From contig MWCD01000040.1 of NCBI GenBank assembly GCA_002069885.1, positions 1-34,205 of the forward strand: a stretch of 34,205 nt of DNA. Reading direction: 5' to 3'. Below are positions 24,857-33,078 of the stretch, in pieces. The notes beneath the pieces were generated by a model. That model saw only the letters and a program-made list of their open reading frames with translations. It searched no databases and was not told where the DNA came from. A program made the position numbers and the translations under genes. The stretch's first letter is position 1. Every line of letters starts with the position of its first letter. This DNA comes from a bacterium ADurb.Bin236 (GTDB taxonomy: Bacteria; UBP15; UBA6099).

Positions 24857-27442
24857 ATGAATTGCAATAAGTGCGGGAAGCAGATAGCGCCAGATGATAA
24901 ATATTGCACCACGTGTGGGAGCCAGATCATCGCAGAAGAGATTGATCCACCCCCGACAATTATGCATTGTAAATCGTGCGGCGGTTCAGTTGGTGGTGAC
25001 GACAGCTTCTGCATGCATTGTGGCTCTGCGGTTACGGATGCATCTATCGTTGTTACTGGCGATATGACTTCAGCCACGAACACAAATGTCTCAAAAGCAA
25101 TATCATTCAAATTATCTGAAAGGCTTGTGAGATTGAACGCTCCCGCGAACAGGGTGTCGTATGTGAATAAATATCCAGATATATCTGCATTGACGCCCGG
25201 CGCTGCAGTAATGCTCAATGCAAAATGCAGAGACCGGATTATCTCGCAGCTACGCAATGTCAAGAGGTTTGAATATGGGACGATCTGTCTTGTAACATGG
25301 GCGGTTGGAATAACCTCTCAGCTTGACGATTTGTTGATAGCCACAGATCGATACATTCTGATTTATGACAGAAGCGCAAGTGCGGACATATTAAAACCCA
25401 GTGTAGTCATTTCTTTACATGAAATAAGTGAGATAATACATGAGAAGAGTCTGCTTCAAATAAATCGAATAATCTTCAAGGTCGGTTCCAACAACACTGT
25501 TATTCATATCGGGGTCGGACCACCAATTGAGGAGTTCGCCTACTACCTTTCCATATTGAGCGGAAATGCGCAGTCGCAAACCGGGAATGTTGGAGAAGTA
25601 ACAACTCCCTTCACACCCCAACCATCAGTTTCTGTCATGTCACAGCAGCATTCAGAAAATGCTTCGGTTGCTGATGTTTACTCAAGCAGGTATCCTGATA
25701 TTCCTGTATTGTCAAAAGAAGCGATAGTGATGCTTGATATCTGGTGCAGAGAAAAACTTCTCAACCAACTTAAGCTTCTCAGATCTTTTCGATTTGGAAC
25801 CATACGTCTTCTGATATGGAATGTTGGCATCGGAGAACTCGAGGGCGGATGTCTTGTTGGAACAGACACACATTTACTCTATTACAGAGACAGAAAATCG
25901 GCAGATCTAAGCCTGCCCAGCTTGACTTTTCCGCTAAACGAGATGTGTTATTGGGGAAGCAACGAGGCGGACACAACCACTATAACGTTTGCGGACGGTG
26001 ATTTGCCGCTTTTAACTGGAGCAACCGATTGCCACAATGCACTCAACTTGTATCTTTCAAGATTCAACGAAGATTTCTCAAAAAGAAAACAGAATTTTGA
26101 AATACTGAAGGAAACCATTCGTGGCATAGGCGGAATGACATTCAAGGAGGAACAGACATCTGATGAAGAAGACGCGCTGCTCCAGGAATCCTTGATAAAC
26201 ATATTGACTCTTCATAATATGTGCTTCCCAATGGACTTGGTGCTTATGAAGGCTCTAAAACTCGCCATAAATGAACTTTTTGAGGATCGGGAAATTACAC
26301 CCGGTGAAGAGAAGGTCATTCTGGTTCTGATGAGAGAGAATGTTAAGCAGCCTTATGACAATTACGACACATTGAAGGAAATATTCAGACTCTGGGAACT
26401 TGCGCTCTTAAACAGCGGATACCTCAGACCATATAGAGATGTGGAGATAAGCACGCATGGCGAACTGATATATGGGTACGCAAAATGTAGGATTATTGAA
26501 AGGAAAATCGTCACCGAACGAGTTACTGGACATGCTGGCATTTCAATACCACTTACCAAAGGGAGAGGGCCGAGAATATATTTAGGTGGCTCGAAGCCGT
26601 ATTCTTTCCAAAAAGAAGTGGATGTGGTTTATGGTACTGGCGAATTATTGATAACCGACAAGAAGCTTTTATTTGTTTCGGGGCAAAACACTTTTGATCT
26701 GAGATTGAGTTACATTCATGACATCTCGGCATATAAAGACGGATTCAAACTGGCAACTTCAAAAAAACAGAGGAATTTCACTTATATTTTGGGCGATTCT
26801 GATACGACAGAAGAATTTCTCACAATATTGCGCCGGGTTCTTTCTGGGGATTACTGTACAGACAAGAATAAGCTTCAAGAGATGTATGGCATGTGGCATG
26901 ATTTTCGCGCACTTTTTCTCAGGGCTGAGATGCAAAAACGCCTTGGCAAATGGATCGACATGGACAGCGACTCCCTTGAATACGTAGAAAAAGACCCGAT
27001 TCCTGGAACCAAAGAGCAGCAGATAACGGCAATCTCAGAGCAATTACTGAAGGACATGGTCAAGACGGCGGGGCCAGAAGTACAGGAAAGATACGAAAAA
27101 ATGATGAGTGGAAAGACTGATGTTGAAAACGAATTGGATACGGCAGTCGCTAAGGACGAAACCGAAGAAAAGAACGCAGTAGATAATGCGTTGGCTTCAA
27201 ATGTGCTTCGACAAATAATCGCGGATTTCTTTTTAAATCAGATCAAGAAGCATCCTGAGATCGCAATAACGGAAGCAAAATATCAGGAATTCATTGTGCA
27301 GGGATTGCTTCCAAGATTGAAGGAAATTGACAACCACCGGGACTGGGAAAAGGAGTTGTTGGAATACCGTAAAACGTGTTTCTCATTCGTTGATGGTAAA
27401 CTTCAATTGTCTCAGGAAAGTATTGGTTTCTGGACTGTTTGA
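24857..27442 (+). CDS. Zinc-ribbon protein with repeated PH/GRAM-like domains
   Basis: This 861-residue protein begins with two zinc ribbons: C3, C6, C17, C20 and C38, C41, C52, C55. Two related segments follow (about residues 100-235 and 270-395), each with RYPDI- or KYPDI-like starts, a CR(D/E)(R/K) helix and F(E/R)(Y/F)GTI. They end in PH/GRAM-like strands (LLIATDRYILIYDR; CLVGTDTHLLYYRD). A helical stretch and a third PH-like domain (GTGELLITDKKLLFVSG) follow near 590-670. A helical C-terminus of about 190 residues closes it. PH/GRAM domains bind lipids or proteins, so it may tether a complex to the membrane near its CorA-like neighbour. This is the last gene of the unit and faces the minus-strand genes. 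Confidence 0.72.
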   Translation: MNCNKCGKQIAPDDKYCTTCGSQIIAEEIDPPPTIMHCKSCGGSVGGDDSFCMHCGSAVTDASIVVTGDMTSATNTNVSKAISFKLSERLVRLNAPANRVSYVNKYPDISALTPGAAVMLNAKCRDRIISQLRNVKRFEYGTICLVTWAVGITSQLDDLLIATDRYILIYDRSASADILKPSVVISLHEISEIIHEKSLLQINRIIFKVGSNNTVIHIGVGPPIEEFAYYLSILSGNAQSQTGNVGEVTTPFTPQPSVSVMSQQHSENASVADVYSSRYPDIPVLSKEAIVMLDIWCREKLLNQLKLLRSFRFGTIRLLIWNVGIGELEGGCLVGTDTHLLYYRDRKSADLSLPSLTFPLNEMCYWGSNEADTTTITFADGDLPLLTGATDCHNALNLYLSRFNEDFSKRKQNFEILKETIRGIGGMTFKEEQTSDEEDALLQESLINILTLHNMCFPMDLVLMKALKLAINELFEDREITPGEEKVILVLMRENVKQPYDNYDTLKEIFRLWELALLNSGYLRPYRDVEISTHGELIYGYAKCRIIERKIVTERVTGHAGISIPLTKGRGPRIYLGGSKPYSFQKEVDVVYGTGELLITDKKLLFVSGQNTFDLRLSYIHDISAYKDGFKLATSKKQRNFTYILGDSDTTEEFLTILRRVLSGDYCTDKNKLQEMYGMWHDFRALFLRAEMQKRLGKWIDMDSDSLEYVEKDPIPGTKEQQITAISEQLLKDMVKTAGPEVQERYEKMMSGKTDVENELDTAVAKDETEEKNAVDNALASNVLRQIIADFFLNQIKKHPEIAITEAKYQEFIVQGLLPRLKEIDNHRDWEKELLEYRKTCFSFVDGKLQLSQESIGFWTV

Positions 27443-27490
27443 CCACTTTAACGTGGGGTAAACGGTGAAAAACAAACAACTCATCGGTCT

Positions 27491-27895
27491 TTATCCCAAG
27501 GGCATCTTTACGTCGTACCCTTTTTCCATTGCAAGAAATGCCATGTCCCACCATATTTCATAAAACTTCTTCGTGTGATATTTCCGATGTTTCATTTCCG
27601 TAATTTCCATATATTGGTGCGCCAGTTCGTGACAGACGATTCCGCGCATTTCGTCAATCGTGTGGTGGGGCTCGATTCTGATGATACGGTGACCTGTTGA
27701 AGTTTTGCTGAAGGTTCCGGGTTTCTCTAAACCGTCAACAAAAAAGATATGAGCGGACGGGAATTCCCGTCCAAGTTTACGTGCCAGAGATTCGCACATT
27801 TCAAAATAGAAAGCGGCAACCTCAAGCTGCTGGGGATCAAGATTCGGCCACGAATTCTTGTAAAACTTCAGCCGCTCTCTGTGCTCTTTGTTCAT
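27491..27895 (-). CDS. SprT-like zinc metallopeptidase
   Basis: This 134-residue protein carries a zinc-protease motif, H89-E90-L-A-H93 (CHELAHQYME). A third ligand is probably H103 or H107 in KHRKYHTKKFYEIWW, typical of SprT/Spartan-like domains. Spartan-family enzymes degrade protein crosslinked to DNA; small bacterial and phage versions are less well known. It is the 3'-most gene of the minus-strand operon. The upstream gap is 67 bases and holds a promoter-like sequence, so it may also be expressed alone. ATG 27895 lacks a strong ribosome site. Confidence 0.82.
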   Translation of the reverse strand: MNKEHRERLKFYKNSWPNLDPQQLEVAAFYFEMCESLARKLGREFPSAHIFFVDGLEKPGTFSKTSTGHRIIRIEPHHTIDEMRGIVCHELAHQYMEITEMKHRKYHTKKFYEIWWDMAFLAMEKGYDVKMPLG

Positions 27896-27904
27896 TGTAA
27901 ATGG

Positions 27905-27935
27905 ATTATAGCGAATAATTCAGCGGGTAGTCCAA
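27905..27935 (-). promoter_or_regulatory. Promoter-like sequence upstream of the SprT-like gene
   Basis: On the minus strand TATAAT (27910-27905) is preceded by TTGGAC (27935-27930) with a 19-base spacer, one or two longer than ideal. Transcription would start close to the ATG at 27895, giving a very short leader. Confidence 0.35.
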
Positions 27936-27962
27936 CTGTTTCCGGTTTTGAGGAAGCCGCCT

Positions 27963-28376
27963 TCAGCGTTTCATTGCATCAGCGTTTTTCAGCCAGTTGC
28001 CTGTTGCTATGGGAGTGAAATCCAATCGTAATCTGGACTTTGGATACACGTAGACCCATGCACGAACAGTCTTGCGGCTGTTGAGTATTGTTACAGCTTT
28101 TCCAACCCTAATGTAGTGGTTCTGGTTGTCTCCCGGACGATATCCTTCTAGACTGTCGAGACGTTCCAGCGTCTTTTTGATGTCCGGGAATGTCATAACC
28201 TCGCCGAAGACCTGGCCGTCGGGCGCGTCGAACATCGCGGGGAATCCATAAGGAAGATGGTACAGCCGCCCATTTGTGAAGGCGGGCTCGATGGTGAGCG
28301 CGTCACCACAGAAGCGGTCGTGATTTGCCATCCCTTCCTTCAAGGTTCCGTAAACAAAGACGTGTTTTATAGCCAA
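27963..28376 (-). CDS. Gamma-glutamylcyclotransferase-like (AIG2/GGCT) protein
   Basis: A GGCT-fold domain is evident from the N-terminal VFVYGTLKEG motif, the GEV strand and LDSLEGYRP, which carries the expected catalytic Glu. These enzymes cyclise gamma-glutamyl or gamma-glutamylamine units to 5-oxoproline. The best start is TTG at 28376, nine bases after AAGGAG. It overlaps the amidotransferase stop by 10 bases and gives 137 residues. An ATG at 28571 would overlap the upstream gene by 205 bases and add an unlikely N-terminus. In amidoligase gene sets, GGCT-like enzymes are thought to remove or trim amide-linked glutamyl groups. Confidence 0.82.
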   Translation of the reverse strand: MAIKHVFVYGTLKEGMANHDRFCGDALTIEPAFTNGRLYHLPYGFPAMFDAPDGQVFGEVMTFPDIKKTLERLDSLEGYRPGDNQNHYIRVGKAVTILNSRKTVRAWVYVYPKSRLRLDFTPIATGNWLKNADAMKR

Positions 28377-29137
28377 GACATTGTGCTCCTTCCGTTTGAA
28401 CTGAAATACAAATCCGTCTGTCGGAAATCCATCAGGTCGGCGGTGTTGAACACCGACATGGTGAAAAGATCGACATCCAGCCGCACGATGCTCCGACTCA
28501 TCCCGATAACTCGTGTGAGTGGCCATTCCTCGGAAGAGTAGAACACTGCCCGGAAATCTCTGTGATACCACAGGGTCAGCGGCTTGTTGCCTTTTATGAC
28601 CAGAACCGTATCAGGCGCCGATGAGCGCGTGAAAACGGAGGACATGCCGCCACGGACGTCCCTGATGCAAACCTCGAAGTCCTCGATGCTTTCTTTCTTG
28701 TCCGCAAGTCGAAATATAAACTCGCTGTCGGTCTCGGCGGCGCGGCGCAGCCGGTATCTTTTGAAAAGCCGGTCGGCATTCAGGATGGTCCCGTTGTGAG
28801 TTCCGATGACCGCGCCGGCGCGGATCGGCTGATTGTTCAGGCTGTTCGCTTCCGTGCCGCGCGTCTTCCAGCGGGTGTGCCCGAGGATGCAGGTTGTCCC
28901 GTTATCGAGCCGCCCCATGATCTCGGCATATTTCTCTTCAATGACCAGCTTCGCCGCGGGTCCCGGACGCTTGCAAAGCGAGTATGTGCCATCGCGTCGA
29001 ATCATGGCGAGACCGGCGGCGTCCTTCCCGCGCGCCTGGTTGAGCAGAAGTAGTTCGGTAAAGATGCGACCGATTTCTTCAAGTTCCGCCTTCCGGCGTC
29101 TTTTTGTCTGGAGGATTACACCCGTCAAACCGCACAT
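28367..29137 (-). CDS. Stand-alone class II glutamine amidotransferase
   Basis: This 256-residue Ntn hydrolase starts MCGLTGV, with C2 as the presumed nucleophile after Met removal. It also has LGHTRWKTRG and GTHNGTI, which form the glutamine-binding and oxyanion region in PurF/GlmS-type amidotransferases. It lacks the partner synthase domain of GlmS, PurF or AsnB, so it probably supplies ammonia to, or hydrolyses amides for, another enzyme of the operon. An AAGAGG site lies before ATG 29137. The GGCT gene overlaps its 3' end and an amidoligase remnant lies at the head of the operon, so it likely belongs to a glutamine- or amide-based modification pathway. Confidence 0.88.
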   Translation of the reverse strand: MCGLTGVILQTKRRRKAELEEIGRIFTELLLLNQARGKDAAGLAMIRRDGTYSLCKRPGPAAKLVIEEKYAEIMGRLDNGTTCILGHTRWKTRGTEANSLNNQPIRAGAVIGTHNGTILNADRLFKRYRLRRAAETDSEFIFRLADKKESIEDFEVCIRDVRGGMSSVFTRSSAPDTVLVIKGNKPLTLWYHRDFRAVFYSSEEWPLTRVIGMSRSIVRLDVDLFTMSVFNTADLMDFRQTDLYFSSNGRSTMSWL

Positions 29138-29150
29138 TTTGATTCACCTC

Positions 29151-29594
29151 TTAAAGATTTATCCTGTCGCACTCTTCTCCCTGCCACACCTTGGCGTGTC
29201 CCAGCATTTTCATGAGCGCGGCGGCTTCCTGCATGGACTTGCCGTCGTAATTGCGTATCTCAACCGTCCCGCCCGCCGTTCTGTAGAGAAATTCCAGCGC
29301 CTTGTATGCCTCCCAGAATTTCGCTTCCGGAGCGTCGTTCATGTAGAGAATGTTCTGCTTATTCGTCACCGTTCTGTCCGGCCCCGGTGTCCCGGCATAG
29401 ATGACCGACGTGATATTCCTGTTCGCCAGCCGCTTCGACATGATGCGCCGGACGTGGTTCCATTTCGGAAGCGAGAAATCCACGATCATGAAGAGCGACT
29501 CGCCCTTGGACTCGTCAATCGTGATAATCGGGTTCAGTTTCTGTTGCAGGTTCTGAAGGTTGTGCGGCGCGTTCCGCTTTTTCTTATTCGACAT
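29151..29594 (-). CDS. Conserved-looking operon protein, function unknown
   Basis: This 147-residue soluble protein has an N-terminal basic and Gln/Asn-rich stretch. A predicted alpha/beta part follows (SLFMIVDFSLPKWNHVRRIM; NITSVIYAGTPG), with a C-terminal helix-rich end. It starts at ATG 29594 with GGAG six bases before it, overlapping the upstream gene by 11 bases. It ends 13 bases before the amidotransferase. I do not recognise the family. Tight spacing suggests a role in the amidoligase/amidotransferase pathway. Confidence 0.7.
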   Translation of the reverse strand: MSNKKKRNAPHNLQNLQQKLNPIITIDESKGESLFMIVDFSLPKWNHVRRIMSKRLANRNITSVIYAGTPGPDRTVTNKQNILYMNDAPEAKFWEAYKALEFLYRTAGGTVEIRNYDGKSMQEAAALMKMLGHAKVWQGEECDRINL

Positions 29595-29799
29595 TCCGTT
29601 CTCCTTCCGCTTTGTTTTCCGGCCCGGCGATTCCGGCTTTCTCCTTCATATAGGAAATCCACGCCTGGCGTTTCATGCCCATGGCTTTGTGAATGTCCGT
29701 TTTCGTAAGAACGCCGAGCCGCCGGAACTGCCCCATGACCACATAGCAGTTCTCGTCCTCAATGAAACGAGCGATTTTATTGATGGGGTCGTCATCCAT
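29584..29799 (-). CDS. Small operon protein, possible helix-turn-helix
   Basis: This 71-residue protein starts at ATG 29799 behind GGGAGG. The segment LGVLTKTDIHKAMGMKRQAW reads like a short helix-turn-helix, but it is too short to be sure. It starts two bases after the upstream stop and overlaps the downstream start by 11 bases, so translation is probably coupled. The function is unknown. Confidence 0.65.
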   Translation of the reverse strand: MDDDPINKIARFIEDENCYVVMGQFRRLGVLTKTDIHKAMGMKRQAWISYMKEKAGIAGPENKAEGERNVE

Positions 29800-29801
29800 G
29801 C

Positions 29802-30044
29802 CTACACCTCCCGCGCGAGTCCGCGTTCAAGAAGCTCGCTTACGAGCGACCGCGCCAGTTCCTCGTCCGTGTTTCCCTTTACGGTCAGTTCGACGTTCTC
29901 CACCATCTTCGCGTTGCGAAGCACCATGTCCACGTATTCGCGGATGGTCTTCACGTCCGAGAACATCGTGGAGCCTTTCATTTGTGCGACGATTTTCATC
30001 GGTGACCCGCTGAATTTCTCGCCGTCCCGCAGTTCGATACGCAT
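29802..30044 (-). CDS. Small operon protein, function unknown
   Basis: This 80-residue protein begins MRIELRDGEKFSGSP. The start at 30044 is chosen because AAAGGAGG lies eight bases upstream; an earlier in-frame candidate at 30080 has no such site. A C-terminal helix (DEELARSLVSELLERGLARE) follows a predicted beta part. The acidic, helix-ended layout is typical of small proteins in phage-like operons. No domain is recognised. Confidence 0.7.
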   Translation of the reverse strand: MRIELRDGEKFSGSPMKIVAQMKGSTMFSDVKTIREYVDMVLRNAKMVENVELTVKGNTDEELARSLVSELLERGLAREV

Positions 30045-30066
30045 TGCAACCGCCTCCTTTCGCAAT

Positions 30067-30291
30067 TTACGCCAACCCAATCGGATGTGACGCGCTATGT
30101 ACGCTCAGGTCGATCATTCCTTCGAGGAGATCGCCCGATTTAAAGCATCGCGGACAGACCGGTATGTCGACGACCTGTCCGCCATGCTCGAGCCGGATAA
30201 AAAACCCGCCGCGCTCGAACGGCTCCCGGCAATGACCGCATGTGAATCTGTTGTTGTATGGGTTCTTTCCGAATTTCACCCTGATTCTCAT
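30067..30291 (-). CDS. Small zinc-ribbon protein
   Basis: This 74-residue protein (from ATG 30291) has two CxxC pairs, CGHCREPF and CPRCFKSG, separated by about 28 residues, which is a zinc-ribbon layout. GGAGG lies eight bases before ATG 30291. An alternative GTG at 30309 would overlap the amidoligase stop as GTGA. It may bind nucleic acid or a partner protein. It immediately follows the amidoligase remnant in the operon. Confidence 0.72.
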   Translation of the reverse strand: MRIRVKFGKNPYNNRFTCGHCREPFERGGFFIRLEHGGQVVDIPVCPRCFKSGDLLEGMIDLSVHSASHPIGLA

Positions 30292-30305
30292 TCCGATGTC
30301 CTCCG

Positions 30306-30593
30306 TCACGCCGCCTGTTCGTTTGGTCGGCGTCCGTTCTTGAATGCGCTGTCGCCTTCGAGGTTTGCGAGCAGGTGCTGCCGCGCCGTCTTGAAATCGT
30401 CGCCGATGAGTCCCAGACCGAGCAGGAACACCCGGAAATCATATTTGCTGCTGATGGAGTTCAGGTCGCGTTTGCGGCTGCTCGCCGCGTTGCTGTTGAT
30501 GGCTTTCGCCCCGAGCGCGAGACAGAATTGAATGTATGATTTGATTTTTCCGGCGTGGAGCGTTCCGTTGAAATATCGATTATGAGAAGCTTT
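30306..30593 (-). pseudogene. Amidoligase C-terminal remnant, truncated at the RIT element
   Basis: A 95-codon minus-strand frame ends at TGA 30308-30306 and is cut off upstream by a TGA at 30596-30594, just inside the RIT left boundary. It begins with a [18 protein letters not shown] motif, which resembles the end of Amidoligase_2 domains (EFR-x-F-x-GTL...K). Then come [18 protein letters not shown] and [17 protein letters not shown]. With a glutamine amidotransferase, a GGCT and a zinc ribbon downstream, this is best read as the 3' end of an amidoligase gene. These ATP-dependent ligases join amines to carboxylates of proteins or peptides. The 5' part should lie beyond the RIT, outside this window. 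Confidence 0.65.
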
Positions 30594-30603
30594 TCATAAC
30601 CGG

Positions 30604-30636
30604 TATTATGCACAGCAACGAATTATGCGCAGCCGC
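30604..30636 (+). repeat. RIT left inverted terminal repeat
   Basis: The left 33-bp repeat matches the reverse complement of 34170-34202 at every base. It carries two similar cores, TTATGCACAG (30606-30615) and TTATGCGCAG (30623-30632), in direct orientation 17 bases apart. These may be paired recombinase-binding sites. Confidence 0.92.
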
Positions 30637-30750
30637 TTCACCTCCTCCCTGTCAGGGATGAGTTTGCTCCACATCTTTTACAAGTCAACAATCATTCGAG
30701 AATACAGAGAATTCGCGGGATGCGCGTGAAAATATTCCCCAGCAAATTTA

Positions 30751-30760
30751 CTTTGCATAA
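30751..30760 (-). other. Internal inverted copy of the RIT core site, left side
   Basis: CTTTGCATAA is the reverse complement of the terminal-repeat core TTATGCACAG with one mismatch. It lies about 140 bases inside the left end, between the repeat and the first recombinase start. The mirror copy at 34106 is exact. Confidence 0.5.
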
Positions 30761-30815
30761 TTCCGGCATAACAAAAATCCGCCGACCGGGGCAAACCGGT
30801 AGAAAGGGGTACGTT

Positions 30816-32120
30816 ATGCTGGAGAACTATTTCATCAGTCCGCAGACGTTGCGATGGCTGCGGGTGGGTCCATTGGGGCCGCACATGGATGGCATCGCGG
30901 AAAAATTCAGAGAAGGTTCATACTCACGATGGACCGCGAGGGAGCTTTTGCGGGGCGCCGGGCATTTCAGCCGGTATGCAATGTGGGTCGGAGTCGCTGA
31001 TGCGGCAGATATCACATCGGCGCTCGCCGAGAAATTTCTGACAGAGCACATTCCGACATGCTCTTGTCAGCGTCCTAACAAAGGGACGTTCAATAATGAC
31101 CGCGCCGCGGTAACACACGTTTTTTCGTACCTGAAAGCTAACGGCATCATCACTGAAGAGCAACCTGTAATAGCCGATGATCCGATTCGGACTATGCTCG
31201 ATGCGTACTGCGAGCATCTGAGAAGCATCCGGGGACTCGCGCCAAAATCCATCGGCCTTCACAACCGTATCATCGGGGAATTCCTCGAACAAAGAGTTGA
31301 AACGCGCGGCACTCTTGCCCTTGAAAAACTCACAGGGAAAGACGTGCATGATTATCTGCTCATCACGATGCCAACACGCAAATCGCTCGATTGGCGCAAA
31401 AGCCTCACACATAGCATGCGTTCATTCCTGCGTTACTTGAGATGGGAACGCATCGTCGAAAATGATCTGGCGCGGACAGTCCCCGCCGTACTCCATTGGA
31501 AACTGGCCGATGTGCCGCGCCACATTCCTTTCCACGACATAGAAAAACTGATCGCTGCGCCTGACACATCCACCAGCATCGGAAAACGAGACCGGGCGAT
31601 ACTGATGCTGCTTGGAATGCTGGGATTGCGGGCCGGGGAAGTCGCCGCCCTGCGACTGGACGACATCAACTGGCGTCTAATGCAGATCAGAATTCCGGAG
31701 GGAAAATCAAAGCGAGAACGCGTGCTGCCACTGTCGCCGGAAATTTGCGCGGCGCTGTATGACTACGTGAAGAATGGCCGTCCGCAGACGAGATACCGCG
31801 AATTGTTTCTACGCACGAGAGCGCCTTTGAGACCGCTTGCAGGCTCCGGTTCGTTTGTTTACATCGTTTGCCGATACATACAGGCCGCCGGGATCGACGC
31901 CCCGAAAAAGGGCACACATCTTTTGCGACACAGCCTCGCAACAAAACTCGTGAATTCGGAAGTGCCCATCAAGGATATCGCCGACATCCTCGGCCATTCC
32001 AGTGTTCAGACCACGATGATTTACACGAAAGTTGATACGCACCGGCTGAGAAATGTTGCGATGCCGTTTCCCGGCATGTGCGAGCGCGGCAAACAAAAAT
32101 CAGCAGAAGGGAGCGTCTGA
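30816..32120 (+). CDS. RIT tyrosine recombinase A
   Basis: This 434-residue tyrosine recombinase has a SAM-like N-terminal DNA-binding region and a catalytic domain. R272 lies in LGLRAGEVAAL, HLLRH gives H368, R371 and H372, and LGHSS gives H394. The nucleophile is Y403 in MIYTK. The preferred start is ATG 30816, behind AAAGGGG; an upstream ATG at 30720 would run across the internal repeat. It is the first and largest of the trio. Confidence 0.92.
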   Translation: MLENYFISPQTLRWLRVGPLGPHMDGIAEKFREGSYSRWTARELLRGAGHFSRYAMWVGVADAADITSALAEKFLTEHIPTCSCQRPNKGTFNNDRAAVTHVFSYLKANGIITEEQPVIADDPIRTMLDAYCEHLRSIRGLAPKSIGLHNRIIGEFLEQRVETRGTLALEKLTGKDVHDYLLITMPTRKSLDWRKSLTHSMRSFLRYLRWERIVENDLARTVPAVLHWKLADVPRHIPFHDIEKLIAAPDTSTSIGKRDRAILMLLGMLGLRAGEVAALRLDDINWRLMQIRIPEGKSKRERVLPLSPEICAALYDYVKNGRPQTRYRELFLRTRAPLRPLAGSGSFVYIVCRYIQAAGIDAPKKGTHLLRHSLATKLVNSEVPIKDIADILGHSSVQTTMIYTKVDTHRLRNVAMPFPGMCERGKQKSAEGSV

Positions 32121-32121
32121 G

Positions 32122-33078
32122 ATGAGAAAACGAAAACATGAATTTTCGAGCGTTTTCGCGGAGCAGATAGAACGCTACCTCCGTTTCATGCGGGGCTTTG
32201 AACGCGCCTTCCGCGTCGAAGAGGCAATACTTCGGGCGTTCGACGCTTTCGTCTGTGAGAGAGAATACGACGGCGACCTTACCCAAGAGATCGCCATTGA
32301 CTTCGCATACTCAAAGCCGGGTCTCACGTCAGTCCAGTACGCGAAGCGATACAGAATTCTGCGAAATTTCTCGGAATATCTTTCGGTCTACAATCCCGGC
32401 ACCCCGTTGTTTGACCCCAAAGCAGTTCGCGGGCGCGTCGAGCGGCATCCGGCGCACATTTACACAGACGAAGAAATTGCACTGCTTCTTTCGCAGGCGA
32501 AAGCGCTCGGCCCTGCGAACTCACCCCGGCCTATCGTTTACCACACGCTTCTCGGGCTTCTCCTGTCGACCGGAATGCGTATTGGAGAGGCGATAAAGCT
32601 CGATGTGCGTGACGTCGATTTAAAGGAAGGATTGATTAACGTCAGGGAAACGAAATTCAGAAAAAACCGCATCGTCCCCGTTCACGATACCACGCTACGG
32701 CAACTGAGAGAATACATGGAGGCAAGAAACCGCTTCCTCCTCGGGGCGGAGCAGGATGCCTTTTTTGTGAACGGACGGCGGAATAGGCTGTGTTACAGCA
32801 CCGTCGTCGCAACATTCATTCACCTTGCCAGGACTGCGGGCATTCGCAGTGAATCTGGGCAAGGCCCCAGACTGCACGATTTGCGCCACACGTTTGCCGT
32901 GAGAAGAGTCCTTTCGTGGTACGACGCGAACGATGACATACAGGCTCAGTTGCCGGCGCTGAGCACATACATGGGGCATGCCCACTTCGAAGACACAACG
33001 TACTACCTCACTGCCGGAGCCGAATTGATGGCGAGAGCCTCAGGGCGATTCGAAAACTACTGGAGGGATGAAGAATGA
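32122..33078 (+). CDS. RIT tyrosine recombinase B
   Basis: This 318-residue tyrosine recombinase carries R153 (TGMRIGE), HDLRH (H252, R255, H256), MGHAHFEDTTYY (H286) and the nucleophile Y295. ATG 32122 follows GAAGGGAG and lies one base after the A stop codon; an earlier ATG at 32053 would overlap A. Its 3' end overlaps C as ATGA. It is the middle protein of the trio, and its active site is intact. Confidence 0.9.
   Translation: MRKRKHEFSSVFAEQIERYLRFMRGFERAFRVEEAILRAFDAFVCEREYDGDLTQEIAIDFAYSKPGLTSVQYAKRYRILRNFSEYLSVYNPGTPLFDPKAVRGRVERHPAHIYTDEEIALLLSQAKALGPANSPRPIVYHTLLGLLLSTGMRIGEAIKLDVRDVDLKEGLINVRETKFRKNRIVPVHDTTLRQLREYMEARNRFLLGAEQDAFFVNGRRNRLCYSTVVATFIHLARTAGIRSESGQGPRLHDLRHTFAVRRVLSWYDANDDIQAQLPALSTYMGHAHFEDTTYYLTAGAELMARASGRFENYWRDEE

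Noticed and set aside
28377-28571. Longer N-terminus for the GGCT protein from ATG 28571
   Set aside because: It overlaps the amidotransferase gene by 205 bases and encodes a low-complexity, non-domain segment.
30097-30531. Plus-strand 144-codon frame
   Set aside because: It is antisense to the zinc-ribbon gene and the amidoligase remnant, both of which have better motif and ribosome-site support.
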